From contig JBGVCG010000020.1 in NCBI GenBank assembly GCA_045226255.1, forward strand, positions 62,001-126,000: a DNA stretch of 64,000 nucleotides, read 5' to 3'. Within the stretch, counting starts at the first letter, position 1. Each line of letters begins with the position of its first letter. Shown in pieces: positions 17,783-27,267 of the stretch. The notes under the pieces were generated by a model. It did not search any database. It was not told the origin of the DNA and saw only the letters and a list, made by a program, of their open reading frames with translations. The stretch is from UBA1181 sp045226255 (GTDB taxonomy: Bacteria; Bacteroidota; Bacteroidia; Bacteroidales; Paludibacteraceae). Both the position numbers and the translations under genes were made by a program.

Positions 17783-18592
17783 ATGAAAAAAATCATACTA
17801 ACAATATTATCAATGGCGTCGCTGGTCTTACCTGCGAATGCAGTTACAAACATGTACGTGGAGCAGACCGATGGAACCATCACTCCTTATAATGTGGAAA
17901 CCATTGATGAAGTATACTATGCCGAAACTGAATCGGAAACCGGTAAGATCGGGAACCATGCCTACGTTGACCTTGATCTCCCTAGTGGCACATTGTGGGC
18001 AACGTACAACATAGGAGCGGACAATCCATCCGAGACGGGAGACTACTATTCATGGGGAGAAGTAGAAACAAAAGAAGATTACAGTAAAGAAGAGTACAAA
18101 TGGGGAGTATCACCTAAAATAACCAAGTATTGTGATCTTTCGGACAATGGAGAGTATGACGGGAAAAAGCAATTGGATTCCGAAGACGATGTGGCCACAG
18201 TCAAGTGGGGAAGCGAATGGCGAATGCCAACAGAAGAGGAAATAACAGAATTGATTGCCGGATGTGAATGGGAATGGACCAATGACTATAACACCAGTGG
18301 CGCAGCTGGGATGCTTGGCACAAGTAAAAAAAATGGGAACTCCATTTTCTTAATCGCCGCAGGATATCGTGACTATCAGAACATCTACTGTATCGATGAA
18401 AATTCCTATCAGAGAGAAGGTTATTATTGGTCGAATACGCTGACTTGGTATAGTTATAGTAATAACGATGCTCAAACTATCACAATCTACGAAAAGGAAA
18501 ACCCCGAATACCAACAAACAGATTTAATTCTTACGGAACAAAGCAAACGTCATCTTGGGATTAGCGTTCGGGCAGTCGTCGCAAAAAAATAG
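17783..18592 (+). CDS. Exported FISUMP-domain protein (first of two)
   Basis: A 269-residue exported protein with a signal peptide (MKKIILTILSMASLVLPANA). A short N-terminal domain (NMYVEQTDGTITPYNVETID) resembles that of the preceding small protein. The body is a Fibrobacter-succinogenes-major-paralogous (FISUMP) domain, marked by YVDLDLPSGTLWATYNIGAD, YYSWGEVE, WGSEWRMPTEEE and a final SVRAVVAKK. FISUMP domains are found on surface proteins of gut and rumen Bacteroidetes and Fibrobacter; the ligand is not known. No sorting domain or lipobox is seen. The next gene is a paralog. Confidence 0.8.
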   Translation: MKKIILTILSMASLVLPANAVTNMYVEQTDGTITPYNVETIDEVYYAETESETGKIGNHAYVDLDLPSGTLWATYNIGADNPSETGDYYSWGEVETKEDYSKEEYKWGVSPKITKYCDLSDNGEYDGKKQLDSEDDVATVKWGSEWRMPTEEEITELIAGCEWEWTNDYNTSGAAGMLGTSKKNGNSIFLIAAGYRDYQNIYCIDENSYQREGYYWSNTLTWYSYSNNDAQTITIYEKENPEYQQTDLILTEQSKRHLGISVRAVVAKK

Positions 18593-18695
18593 ATCATAAG
18601 AAAAGTGAACGATTACCTATGACTCTCACAAAGGCGTAGACCTTTAAATAATATGGAGACAAAAACATTTGCAATAACAAAAAAGACAAACTAAC

Positions 18696-19544
18696 ATGAA
18701 GAAACTTTCTCTTTCTTTATTTATTATACTCGCACTCGCGTTTACAATAAGTGCCGCCACAGGTATGATCGTCAAAAAGAAGGACGGATCCACCTCGCAC
18801 TACAATATTGGAACTGTAAAAAGAGTCTATTACGAGGAAATTCCGGATTCCATTTTCCAAGGGGTGAGTGTCACTGGGGTAATGGGTGGCTATACTTATG
18901 TGGATTTGGGATTACCCAGCGGTACCATGTGGGCCACCTATAATGTGGGAGCCACTAAGCCAACAGAAGCCGGAAATTATTTTTCTTGGGGAGAAACAGA
19001 CCCCACACCCGAAATTGAGACATGGAGTAACTACAAATGGTGTTACTTCTCAGAATACAGAAAAAACAACGGATGTTTTGGATATATCATGACTAAATAC
19101 TCTGTAGGATGCAGTCAAAGTTATTATGACCCCTGTTACGACGAGCCAGACGATATAACCAGACTAGAGGGAAGTGATGATGCCGCCGTAGTCAATTGGG
19201 GCAAGGGATGGCGCACACCTACGGAAAGAGAACAAAAGGAATTGACAGATTATTGTGACTGGACTTGGATAGAAAACTTCAACGGCAGTAATATGGCGGG
19301 GAATTTAGGCGTTTCCAAACGTAACGGTAAAACTATTTTCCTACCTGCCCTCCGCGACCCATACCAAACCTATGAAGAAGAACATGATGGTTACTACTGG
19401 TCGTCCTCGCTTGATGGTTCAAGATGTTTCGACACAGACGCAAAATGTATACGAGTCAAAGAGGGATACGTTGGCCATTTCTGTTACCTCGGGCGATACT
19501 CAAAATGCAACATACGTGCCATATTTGTACCTAAAAATGAATGA
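18696..19544 (+). CDS. Exported FISUMP-domain protein (second of two)
   Basis: A 282-residue paralog of the preceding gene with the same plan: signal peptide (KKLSLSLFIILALAFTISA), N-terminal MIVKKKDGSTSHYNIGTVKR domain, then a FISUMP domain with YVDLGLPSGTMWATYNVGA, YFSWGETDP, WGKGWRTPTE and a final NIRAIFVPKNE. It carries more cysteines than its sister (several in the 110-160 region), perhaps disulfides. The gap of 103 bases contains only a weak hairpin (AAAGG/CCTTT near 18640), so readthrough from the first gene is likely. The duplication is old enough that only the motifs align by eye. Confidence 0.8.
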   Translation: MKKLSLSLFIILALAFTISAATGMIVKKKDGSTSHYNIGTVKRVYYEEIPDSIFQGVSVTGVMGGYTYVDLGLPSGTMWATYNVGATKPTEAGNYFSWGETDPTPEIETWSNYKWCYFSEYRKNNGCFGYIMTKYSVGCSQSYYDPCYDEPDDITRLEGSDDAAVVNWGKGWRTPTEREQKELTDYCDWTWIENFNGSNMAGNLGVSKRNGKTIFLPALRDPYQTYEEEHDGYYWSSSLDGSRCFDTDAKCIRVKEGYVGHFCYLGRYSKCNIRAIFVPKNE

Positions 19545-19866
19545 TGTCGAGAATTGCCACCCACTAAAACGTTCAAAAGCAACTTCGAATTATTTGAAAT
19601 ATAGTAAGTCACAGAGTTTTTTTCAAGTCAACGGATTTGATTTTGTTTCTTTGCGGTCAAAAAATGATGTCATTCTTTGATGGGAATCTCTTCAACTCCG
19701 CACCTTCGTGAAAGAAAAAACGCTCACAGAGAAAAAGAGTTCGCAAAGAAGGGAGGATCCTACTAATCCCACAAAAAGCCCTAAGGCATCCATACTATTA
19801 AATTTTAAACTCGTCCATTTTTTTGGACACTAGTGTAGAATATATAATGGATTGGGATTATACCGC
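19545..19866. other. Intergenic region of 322 bp between convergent genes
   Basis: Between the second FISUMP gene (plus) and the M16 peptidase gene (minus). No gene, strong hairpin terminator or repeat could be supported. Confidence 0.5.
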
Positions 19867-21102
19867 TTATTTTTTAGTCCTATAGATCAGCGTCGAACAA
19901 TTCTCCGGCACGAACACCTCCCTCGCATAACGACGCACATCCTCAGGAGAGACTTTCCTGTAATTCATCACATCCTCATACAGCAGGTTCGCATCGCCCA
20001 ACAATTCGTAATAGGCGAGGTTATTCGCACGTTTCAGCAAGGTCATATTATCCATCAGATAGGAAGACTCATACTTGTTCTTCAACTTCTCCAACTCCTG
20101 TTCAGGGACCAATTCGTCACGCAACAGGCGCAACTCCTCGTCAAAGGCCTGCTCCGCCTGCTCGAACGTGGTGTTTTCGGACAACAGGCCCGCCATGTAG
20201 AATAGTCCCGTCTCGATATCGCCTGAGATATATGCGCTCAGCTCGGTGAAAAGGGGATTTTCCTTCACATACTTACGGTAAAGACGGGAAGAATTACCAT
20301 TGGATAACACGTCGGAAATCAGGTCAGTTGTGTAATAGTCCGCTTCCCGTCTGCCACAGACATGGAAGACCTTATAAAGCATATTAGCGGGCACATTGCG
20401 CTCCACCTCCAAGCGTCTAGGCTCGGTCTGCTTCGGCTCCGGCGGAATCGCACGCACCCGCACATCCCTGCGGGGGATATCGCCGTACCACTTCTCCACC
20501 AAGCGTTTCGTCTCCTCGAAAGAGATATTGCCGACGACGGATAGTATAGCGTTATTCGGAGCATAATGCGAGAAAAAGAACGAGCGGACCTCTTCCAGCG
20601 TAGCGTTCTCGATGTGCGACAACTCCTTGCCAATCGTCGGCCAAGCGTACGGATGTTGCTTGAAGGCCATGCCCCGCACCAAGTGGGACAAATCACCATA
20701 AGGTTGGTTGAGGTTACGTTGCTTGAACTCCTCGCAGACCACATTTCGCTGGACATCCAAGCTCTTTTGGCTGAAATCGAGGCTCAGCATACGGTCCGAC
20801 TCCAACCAAAAGCCCACCTCCGCATTGCAGTCGGGCAACATCAGGTAATAATTCGTGAAGTCGTTGCAGGTCCAGGCGTTGTTCTCTCCGCAAGCCCGTT
20901 GCACAGGGTCGTCGTACGAAGGGATATGCACGGATCCACCGAACATCAGATGCTCGAAAAGATGGGCGAAACCAGTATGGTCAGGATGTTCATCCTTAGA
21001 CCCGACATCATACAACGTATTGATAACCACCATCGGCGAAGTAGTGTCCATCAAGTGCACCACCCTCAACCCATTATCCAGCACAAACTTATTGATCGAC
21101 AT
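19867..21102 (-). CDS. M16-family zinc metallopeptidase
   Basis: A 411-residue insulinase/pitrilysin-type peptidase with the inverted zinc motif HLFEH (residues about 47-51). The downstream Glu ligand lies in the VVCEEFKQRNLNQPYG segment. The C-terminal half is the paired inactive-type M16 domain. There is no clear signal peptide, so it is probably cytosolic, where family members degrade peptides. It is the last gene after glgB and nfeD on the minus strand, 9 bases past nfeD. The length is that of single-chain (not tandem) M16B proteins. Confidence 0.9.
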   Translation of the reverse strand: MSINKFVLDNGLRVVHLMDTTSPMVVINTLYDVGSKDEHPDHTGFAHLFEHLMFGGSVHIPSYDDPVQRACGENNAWTCNDFTNYYLMLPDCNAEVGFWLESDRMLSLDFSQKSLDVQRNVVCEEFKQRNLNQPYGDLSHLVRGMAFKQHPYAWPTIGKELSHIENATLEEVRSFFFSHYAPNNAILSVVGNISFEETKRLVEKWYGDIPRRDVRVRAIPPEPKQTEPRRLEVERNVPANMLYKVFHVCGRREADYYTTDLISDVLSNGNSSRLYRKYVKENPLFTELSAYISGDIETGLFYMAGLLSENTTFEQAEQAFDEELRLLRDELVPEQELEKLKNKYESSYLMDNMTLLKRANNLAYYELLGDANLLYEDVMNYRKVSPEDVRRYAREVFVPENCSTLIYRTKK

Positions 21103-21111
21103 AATACCCTT

Positions 21112-22497
21112 CTATTTCTTGTAGACATACAGCTGTCCCATCTCATACTTGCGGACCACAACCTCCTCGTTTTTCTCGATGAAACCGTTCTCCGCAACCG
21201 CATCGAAGATCTCTCCGTCCACGCTCACCTTACCCGCAGGGCGCAAATCCGTATGGCACACACCGATCTTACCCGCCATCGCATTCAGCGACACATCGTT
21301 GCTCACATAGCCATCCTCCTTATCCTGCGACTTAGTCAACGCAAGGTTCTTGAATATGCCATCCGTACCGATTTTCGAGGTGAGGTAAACAACTAAGGCG
21401 AACGAACCCAACATCGAAGCTAGCACAGTGGCCATAGCCTTCGTGAAAGCCCCGGAAGTCACCCCGCCGAAATCGAACACGTCATTCGGCAAAAGGCTCA
21501 ACGTAAGTCCGCCGATGATAAACACGATACCCATGATACCAGCCACACCAAAGCCCGGAATCACGAATATTTCCAGCAGTAGCAAGACGATACCCGTCAG
21601 GAAGAGGATAGCCTCCCAAACGTCCAGCAGACCATCCATGTAGAGCGGTGCGAAATAGAGCAAGCCCGCCACGATGGAAGCCAACAAGGCGAAACCGATA
21701 CCCGGAGTCTGCATCTCGAAATAGATACCACCAATGATAATCATGATCAAAATGCCCTGAAAGACAGGATTCATCAGGAAGCCGAGCAGTTTATCGAAGG
21801 CTGTCGCCTTGTAGGAAGTCAATTCATAATCCTCCACTTGGAAAGCCTCCCCAATGATTTGCGGAATAGAGTTATAAATACCCTCGCAATAACCATTCTG
21901 GCGAGCCTCATTGGCAGTGAAGGTCAGGATACGGGTAGAATCCACGATACCTGGCACCACCACCCGCTCATCCACCATCGCCTCTGCGATGTGAGGGTCA
22001 CGGAACCAAACCTCGACCGTATCACCATCCACGACCTTCTTTATTTTTCCGTGGCTCTCCGCCGTGGAACGTATCGTGGAGCGCATATACGACTGGTATT
22101 TATCAGGCATTTTCTCCCCGTTCTCGTTCACCACCGTCGCCGCACCGATATTACCACCCGTCCTCATATAGATACTATCACAGGCGATAGAAATCAGTGC
22201 ACCCGCGGAAGCCGCATTATTATCGATGAAAACGTAGACAGGGATCTCACAATTCAGTATCAACGTGCGCATGGAGTCCGCATAATCCACCAATCCACCG
22301 TAAGTATTCAGATGGAGGAAGATACCATCCACATGAAGCGACCGGGCCTCCGCCACACCATTCTTCAGATAAATCCAACTCGTGCTACCTATCTCGTCAA
22401 AAATCTTGATTTCATGGTACTTTTTCGCACCAAAAGAACTGAAGCTGGAGAGCATTAACCCCAGCCCAATCAATATGAATCCTAAAAATTTCCTCAT
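21112..22497 (-). CDS. nfeD: NfeD-type membrane serine protease (long form)
   Basis: A 461-residue protein with a signal peptide, then a ClpP-like (S49-related) protease domain containing the nucleophile Ser97 in DNNAASAGALIS. Four to five transmembrane helices follow (about residues 225-370). A C-terminal NfeD OB-fold domain (about 400-461) contains GKIGVCHTDLRPAGKVSVDG. Long NfeD proteins work with SPFH/flotillin proteins in membrane quality control; the partner floA is in this window at 1828-2808 but in a separate operon. It sits 17 bases after glgB and 9 before the M16 gene. Confidence 0.93.
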   Translation of the reverse strand: MRKFLGFILIGLGLMLSSFSSFGAKKYHEIKIFDEIGSTSWIYLKNGVAEARSLHVDGIFLHLNTYGGLVDYADSMRTLILNCEIPVYVFIDNNAASAGALISIACDSIYMRTGGNIGAATVVNENGEKMPDKYQSYMRSTIRSTAESHGKIKKVVDGDTVEVWFRDPHIAEAMVDERVVVPGIVDSTRILTFTANEARQNGYCEGIYNSIPQIIGEAFQVEDYELTSYKATAFDKLLGFLMNPVFQGILIMIIIGGIYFEMQTPGIGFALLASIVAGLLYFAPLYMDGLLDVWEAILFLTGIVLLLLEIFVIPGFGVAGIMGIVFIIGGLTLSLLPNDVFDFGGVTSGAFTKAMATVLASMLGSFALVVYLTSKIGTDGIFKNLALTKSQDKEDGYVSNDVSLNAMAGKIGVCHTDLRPAGKVSVDGEIFDAVAENGFIEKNEEVVVRKYEMGQLYVYKK

Positions 22498-22514
22498 ATC
22501 CTAATCGATAAAAA

Positions 22515-24539
22515 CTATTCATCATCATTCGCCCCCTTCAGCCTCAATACACAAGCTGAGCGGGAAGGTAAATAAAGCAACAGCCACTCCTTGCCATCCG
22601 GGCGGGGAGCATCCCCCTGCAACGTGAAATGGTTTTGGGAATCATCAACAAGCCCGAAGCCACCAAACTCCTTGTCATCCGTGTTGAGCACCATCTCATA
22701 TTCGCCCGCCTCCGTGAGGATACCATAGTCCGAGAAAGACTTGTACGGGTGAAAATTGAACACAAAGACCAAGTCCTTGCGCCGGAAAGCCAACACTTGG
22801 TCGTCCGACTTATCCCACAACTCAATCAGTTTAGACTCCTCAAACTTACGGGAGTCACGCACCAGCTTGATCATCTTCTTGTCGAAATCGCCCAAATACT
22901 TGTATTTGAGGTCGGTATCATCCACCAGATGCCACTGTCTACGCGCATATTTGTACGACCAGCCATTCCCCTCACGAGGGAAATCAATCCATTCAGGGTG
23001 ACCGAATTCATTGCCCATGAAGTTCAGGTATCCCCCATTGATAGTAGCCAGCGTAATCAATCGTATCATCTTATGCAAGGCGATGGCGCGGTCCACCATG
23101 TACGACGAATCGAACAAGCGAGACATATGCCAATACATATCAGCGTCCGCCAGTCTGAAAATCAATGTCTTATCACCCACCAACGCTTGGTCGTGGCTTT
23201 CGGCGTAACTGATCACCTTCTCGTCGCCACGTCGGTTCGTCAAGGTCCAGAGGATATGACCCGGCTTCCAGTCCTCGTCCCTGCACTCCTTGATGATCTT
23301 AATCCAGAAATCAGGAATACCCATGGCAAGGCGATAATTAAAGCCCATTCCACCGTCACTAATCTTGGCGGCCAAACCAGGCATACCGCTCACATCCTCC
23401 GCTATGGTGATGGCACGAGGATTCACCTCATGGATCAGATGGTTCGCCAACGTAAGGTAACAGATGGCGTCACCATCCTGATTAGGACTATAATAATCCG
23501 AATAATCCGAGAAGGAGGTACCCATCCCATGATCAAGGTACATCATGGAGGTGACCCCGTCGAAACGGAACCCGTCGAAATGGAACTCATCCAACCAATA
23601 CTTGCAGTTCGATAACAAGAAGTGGATCACCTCATTCTTCGCATAATTGAAGCAGTAGGAGTCCCACTGGCGATGCTCGCCGCGCCCCCCTTCATGGAAA
23701 TACTGGTAGCGGGTGCCATCCAAGCATCCAAGTCCCTCATTCTCGTTCCTCACCGCATGGGAATGAACCAGGTCCATAATGACGGAGAGGCCCATCTCAT
23801 GGGCAGTATCGATCAACTCCTTCAACTCGTCGGGCGTACCGAAACGGGAGGATGGAGCAAAGAAACTGGAGACATGATAGCCGAACGACCCATAGTAAGG
23901 GTGTTCCTGTATGGCCATGATCTGCACGCAGTTATAACCGTCCGCCACGATACGGGGCAAGACATTATCCTTGAATTCACGGTAGGTGGAGACCCTCTCC
24001 GCCTCGCCCGCCATACCCACATGCGACTCGTAAATCAGCAGCGGGGAGACAGACGGTTTGAACCGCTTGATCTTAAACTTATAGGGTTTCTCGGGCGACC
24101 AAACCTGAGCGCTGAATACCTTTGTCTCATCATCCTGAACCACTCGATTGGCCCAAGCAGGAATCCGCTCGCCACAGCCACCCTCCCAGTAGACCTTCAT
24201 CTTATACAAGTCGCCATGCTTCATGGACTCCTCCGGCAACTCCAATTGCCACACCCCGTTCTTCAACGGTTTCAACTGGAACTCCTTCGTTTCCCGCCAG
24301 CCGTTGAAATCACCCACCAGGAAAATAGCAGTCGCATTAGGAGCCCACTCACGGAAGACCCATTTCTTCGCCTCGTGATGCAAACCGAAATAGAGGTAGC
24401 CAGATGCGAAATCAGACAAGGACTGGGACGGCCCGCACAATTCAGAGAGCCGTTTCATATAATATTTATACCTACCGACAATAGCGTCTTGGTAAGGCTT
24501 CAACCACAAATCGTTCTTAATCAACCTTAGCATTTCCAT
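22515..24539 (-). CDS. glgB: 1,4-alpha-glucan branching enzyme
   Basis: A 674-residue GH13 enzyme that makes alpha-1,6 branches in glycogen. An N-terminal CBM48-like domain (YLYFGLHHEAKKWVFREWAP) precedes the catalytic barrel. The barrel shows the nucleophile region DGFRFDGVTSM (around residue 329), the acid/base region IAEDVSGMPGL (around 380) and the third acid in SYAESHDQALVG (around 446). The all-beta C-terminal domain is present. It is of the GH13_8 eukaryotic-like type common in Bacteroidetes. It heads a minus-strand run with nfeD and the M16 gene. No other glycogen gene is nearby. Confidence 0.95.
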   Translation of the reverse strand: MEMLRLIKNDLWLKPYQDAIVGRYKYYMKRLSELCGPSQSLSDFASGYLYFGLHHEAKKWVFREWAPNATAIFLVGDFNGWRETKEFQLKPLKNGVWQLELPEESMKHGDLYKMKVYWEGGCGERIPAWANRVVQDDETKVFSAQVWSPEKPYKFKIKRFKPSVSPLLIYESHVGMAGEAERVSTYREFKDNVLPRIVADGYNCVQIMAIQEHPYYGSFGYHVSSFFAPSSRFGTPDELKELIDTAHEMGLSVIMDLVHSHAVRNENEGLGCLDGTRYQYFHEGGRGEHRQWDSYCFNYAKNEVIHFLLSNCKYWLDEFHFDGFRFDGVTSMMYLDHGMGTSFSDYSDYYSPNQDGDAICYLTLANHLIHEVNPRAITIAEDVSGMPGLAAKISDGGMGFNYRLAMGIPDFWIKIIKECRDEDWKPGHILWTLTNRRGDEKVISYAESHDQALVGDKTLIFRLADADMYWHMSRLFDSSYMVDRAIALHKMIRLITLATINGGYLNFMGNEFGHPEWIDFPREGNGWSYKYARRQWHLVDDTDLKYKYLGDFDKKMIKLVRDSRKFEESKLIELWDKSDDQVLAFRRKDLVFVFNFHPYKSFSDYGILTEAGEYEMVLNTDDKEFGGFGLVDDSQNHFTLQGDAPRPDGKEWLLLYLPSRSACVLRLKGANDDE

Positions 24540-24697
24540 AACAATAGATTATACGTTGTCAGTGTAAAAGTAACAAATTAATCGGAATGGACGATATGAT
24601 TAGGAATCATTTTCTCATAAAAAATATCAAGGAATTACGAGATGGCACGCACAGTCGTCCGCATATATCTAAAAACATCGATGGAATCGCCCAATAA

Positions 24698-27262
24698 TCA
24701 GAAATTAACGTGCACGCCAAAGCGCACACCCCTCTTGTCCACATCCTCATGCTCCTTGTACGTCAATCGCCACACATAATCAACACGAAAGACCTTGAAG
24801 ATATTCTCCACGCCAACGCTCACCTCCATGTATGGACGATCATCCATCCTGTACGTGCCAGCCGGGAAAGCGAACAAACCAGCCGGATTATCCGAACGGA
24901 CAGGGTCATTCCGTTTATCCAGCCCTCCCCATAGACCCCTGAACGCAAAGACCTCCCTCAACTGCAGCTTGCGTATCACAGGGATTCTATTCAGCACAAG
25001 GCCATTCATGTAATACGTCACGTACCAAGAGAGTGATTGGTCGTTGATGAACTCGACAGGGTCCATCAAGTTGAACTCCTCATTATCAATAAAATATGAA
25101 GAAGATGCAATCGGAATATCCAACAAAGTATAAGGCACTTTATCCCAGACCTTCACCCCCTTCAGGAGGAAGTCCACATAGCCAAAATAAGAGAACCACA
25201 TCCTTTTCTCGAATCCCAGCTCAGTTTTATTGCACGTGTAGTCAGACCCCAAGTAGCCATCCAAAGCGACGGAATGGGAGAGCGTCAATATCGGCACCTC
25301 CTTGTTCAATGTGAAACGATGCAGTCTGGATTGATAGAATTTTTCTTTCGGGGCGAAACGGAAAGAGAGCCTTAACGTTCCCATGGAATAGTTGTCACAA
25401 TCGGACAAAACGCCCATTCCATCGTATTTTTGGAAGTTGGTCAGGAACGTGGAGTACGAAGTCTTGTAATTGAGATGCGCACTCATCGAAAAGCCAGAAT
25501 GATACTCACGACGGTAAGAGAGACCTGCGTCCCTAGCGTAAATCGCGTCACGATCATCCGAACGGCTGAACAAAGAACTGATCGCATTACCACCCACCGT
25601 ACTATAATTCTCATCACCCACCTTATCCACATCATACCGACAATAAGCCGTCAAGGAATGGACAGGGAACTCCACATGATATTTTTCCTTTTCGTTGAAG
25701 GAATACTCGATGGACCCCATACCCTTTGGACGTTTATCCTTAAAACCATAAGCAGCGTAAGCGGAGAGGAAGAAATGCTTGTCGAACTCAGCGGTCGTTT
25801 CACCCCCGAAACGGAGACGGAACCCCTCCAAATCATTCGCTGAAATCATGGAAAAGACAGGTCCGATGTCAAATTGGCTTCCCTCCTTCTTCGTCGGTAT
25901 GAAATTATTGGTGCAAATCTTCACGAAGCCCTCCGTAAATCGATAGACGGGCACATGGCGTAGTTCACGCATCAAAAGGCTCGTGCGTGCCTCCTGCTCG
26001 GAAAGTGGCGCATATCGGAGCGAGTCCCACTCCGCAGCCGACGTCTTACGTGCGGACGATTCATCCACCACAGGGTCAGGGAAATCGAAGACCGGCAAGT
26101 CAGGCTTCTCGAACGAATAATTCCGATAAGCGTTCAGTCGCTCGCCATAGACACGGGGAGCAGCCGGCACAAAGAATGCGGCACTGACAAAATCCTTTGT
26201 GAGCAAGCACGTTCCATCCTGGGCATAATCGAAATCCTGGTCGAAGCTCATGCTTTCGATGAAGTTCAGATTAATATTCCTCGGCAGACTGAAATGCGCC
26301 CTTTTCACCGCATAAGAAGAGTCCAACGCCACATACAAACTACCGGAGAAACCGTACGCCTCGGTCGTGTGGGGTGTGAAGGCGATGTTCACGCAGCGTA
26401 CCCCATTGATTTCCAACGTATCCAAGGCAAAAAACTTGTAAAAGGCAGGGGCGACATTAGACAATGGACTCACGAAATGGGTAGAGAGCAAGACAATATC
26501 GTTTTCGAAGATATCGACCCCCTTCAAGTACTCATCGAACATATTTTGGACCCCGTCCTGAGGAAGTAATTCATCGATTCCATCGAATTTTTTCGCATGA
26601 ATGACCGTACGTTGCCGTTCGGGGGAAGACTGCCAATAGAGTGTCGACGCAACCTCACGTAGCCCGAGAGGAAGGATAGAACGCCCCTTCTGCGTGGTAT
26701 CGATATGGTCATACAGAAAACCGAAACGTTTGTTCAGCAGTCCGAACTTGCCCGCCTCGAAGCCATTCCAGGCATACGTAATCTTCTGATACTTATCACA
26801 CTGATAATATGCATGGTTAGTAATCGCTATCCGATCCTTATTCTCTATCACCTTACGGACCAGTTCTAGGGCCGGATTGTTTTTCTTGGAGTAACGTTGC
26901 TTCTTACGTTTCGAAACGACCACCTCATCGAGGAAATAATCATCCTCCTTCAGATCCACTTTCAGTGTCTTTCGCTTCCCATCCGCATTCACATAGATTT
27001 TCTTATCCTTATACCCCATCATGGAGAAAACCAAATAGCCTGATTCCTCGGTGGATAGGGAAAAAGTACCATTCTTATCGCAAGCGGTTCCCACATCCGT
27101 ACTCTCGAAATAGACTGCCGCATAAGGAAGAGTCTCCTTGGTAAGGGAATCACGCACGACACCACCGACCTCCGTCTTCTCCGCGAACGACTCCACCCAA
27201 CCGAGCAGGCACAAAAGGAAAACGACACCTACATTTCTACGGGCAACAAGGATTGAATTCAT
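24698..27262 (-). CDS. DUF5686 outer-membrane protein with CarboxypepD-like N-terminal domain
   Basis: An 854-residue exported protein. The signal peptide is followed by a carboxypeptidase-regulatory-like beta-sandwich (VGGVVRDSLTKETLPYAAVYFE, about residues 30-110). After it come a short basic linker (VVSKRKKQRYSKKNNPALELVRKVI) and a long DUF5686 region whose C-terminal half alternates as in an outer-membrane beta-barrel and ends in F. Such proteins are widespread in Bacteroidetes and of unknown role; they resemble TonB-dependent receptors without the plug. It begins 5 bases after rnz ends on the same strand, so it is likely cotranscribed and coupled. Confidence 0.85.
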   Translation of the reverse strand: MNSILVARRNVGVVFLLCLLGWVESFAEKTEVGGVVRDSLTKETLPYAAVYFESTDVGTACDKNGTFSLSTEESGYLVFSMMGYKDKKIYVNADGKRKTLKVDLKEDDYFLDEVVVSKRKKQRYSKKNNPALELVRKVIENKDRIAITNHAYYQCDKYQKITYAWNGFEAGKFGLLNKRFGFLYDHIDTTQKGRSILPLGLREVASTLYWQSSPERQRTVIHAKKFDGIDELLPQDGVQNMFDEYLKGVDIFENDIVLLSTHFVSPLSNVAPAFYKFFALDTLEINGVRCVNIAFTPHTTEAYGFSGSLYVALDSSYAVKRAHFSLPRNINLNFIESMSFDQDFDYAQDGTCLLTKDFVSAAFFVPAAPRVYGERLNAYRNYSFEKPDLPVFDFPDPVVDESSARKTSAAEWDSLRYAPLSEQEARTSLLMRELRHVPVYRFTEGFVKICTNNFIPTKKEGSQFDIGPVFSMISANDLEGFRLRFGGETTAEFDKHFFLSAYAAYGFKDKRPKGMGSIEYSFNEKEKYHVEFPVHSLTAYCRYDVDKVGDENYSTVGGNAISSLFSRSDDRDAIYARDAGLSYRREYHSGFSMSAHLNYKTSYSTFLTNFQKYDGMGVLSDCDNYSMGTLRLSFRFAPKEKFYQSRLHRFTLNKEVPILTLSHSVALDGYLGSDYTCNKTELGFEKRMWFSYFGYVDFLLKGVKVWDKVPYTLLDIPIASSSYFIDNEEFNLMDPVEFINDQSLSWYVTYYMNGLVLNRIPVIRKLQLREVFAFRGLWGGLDKRNDPVRSDNPAGLFAFPAGTYRMDDRPYMEVSVGVENIFKVFRVDYVWRLTYKEHEDVDKRGVRFGVHVNF

Positions 27263-27267
27263 AATAT

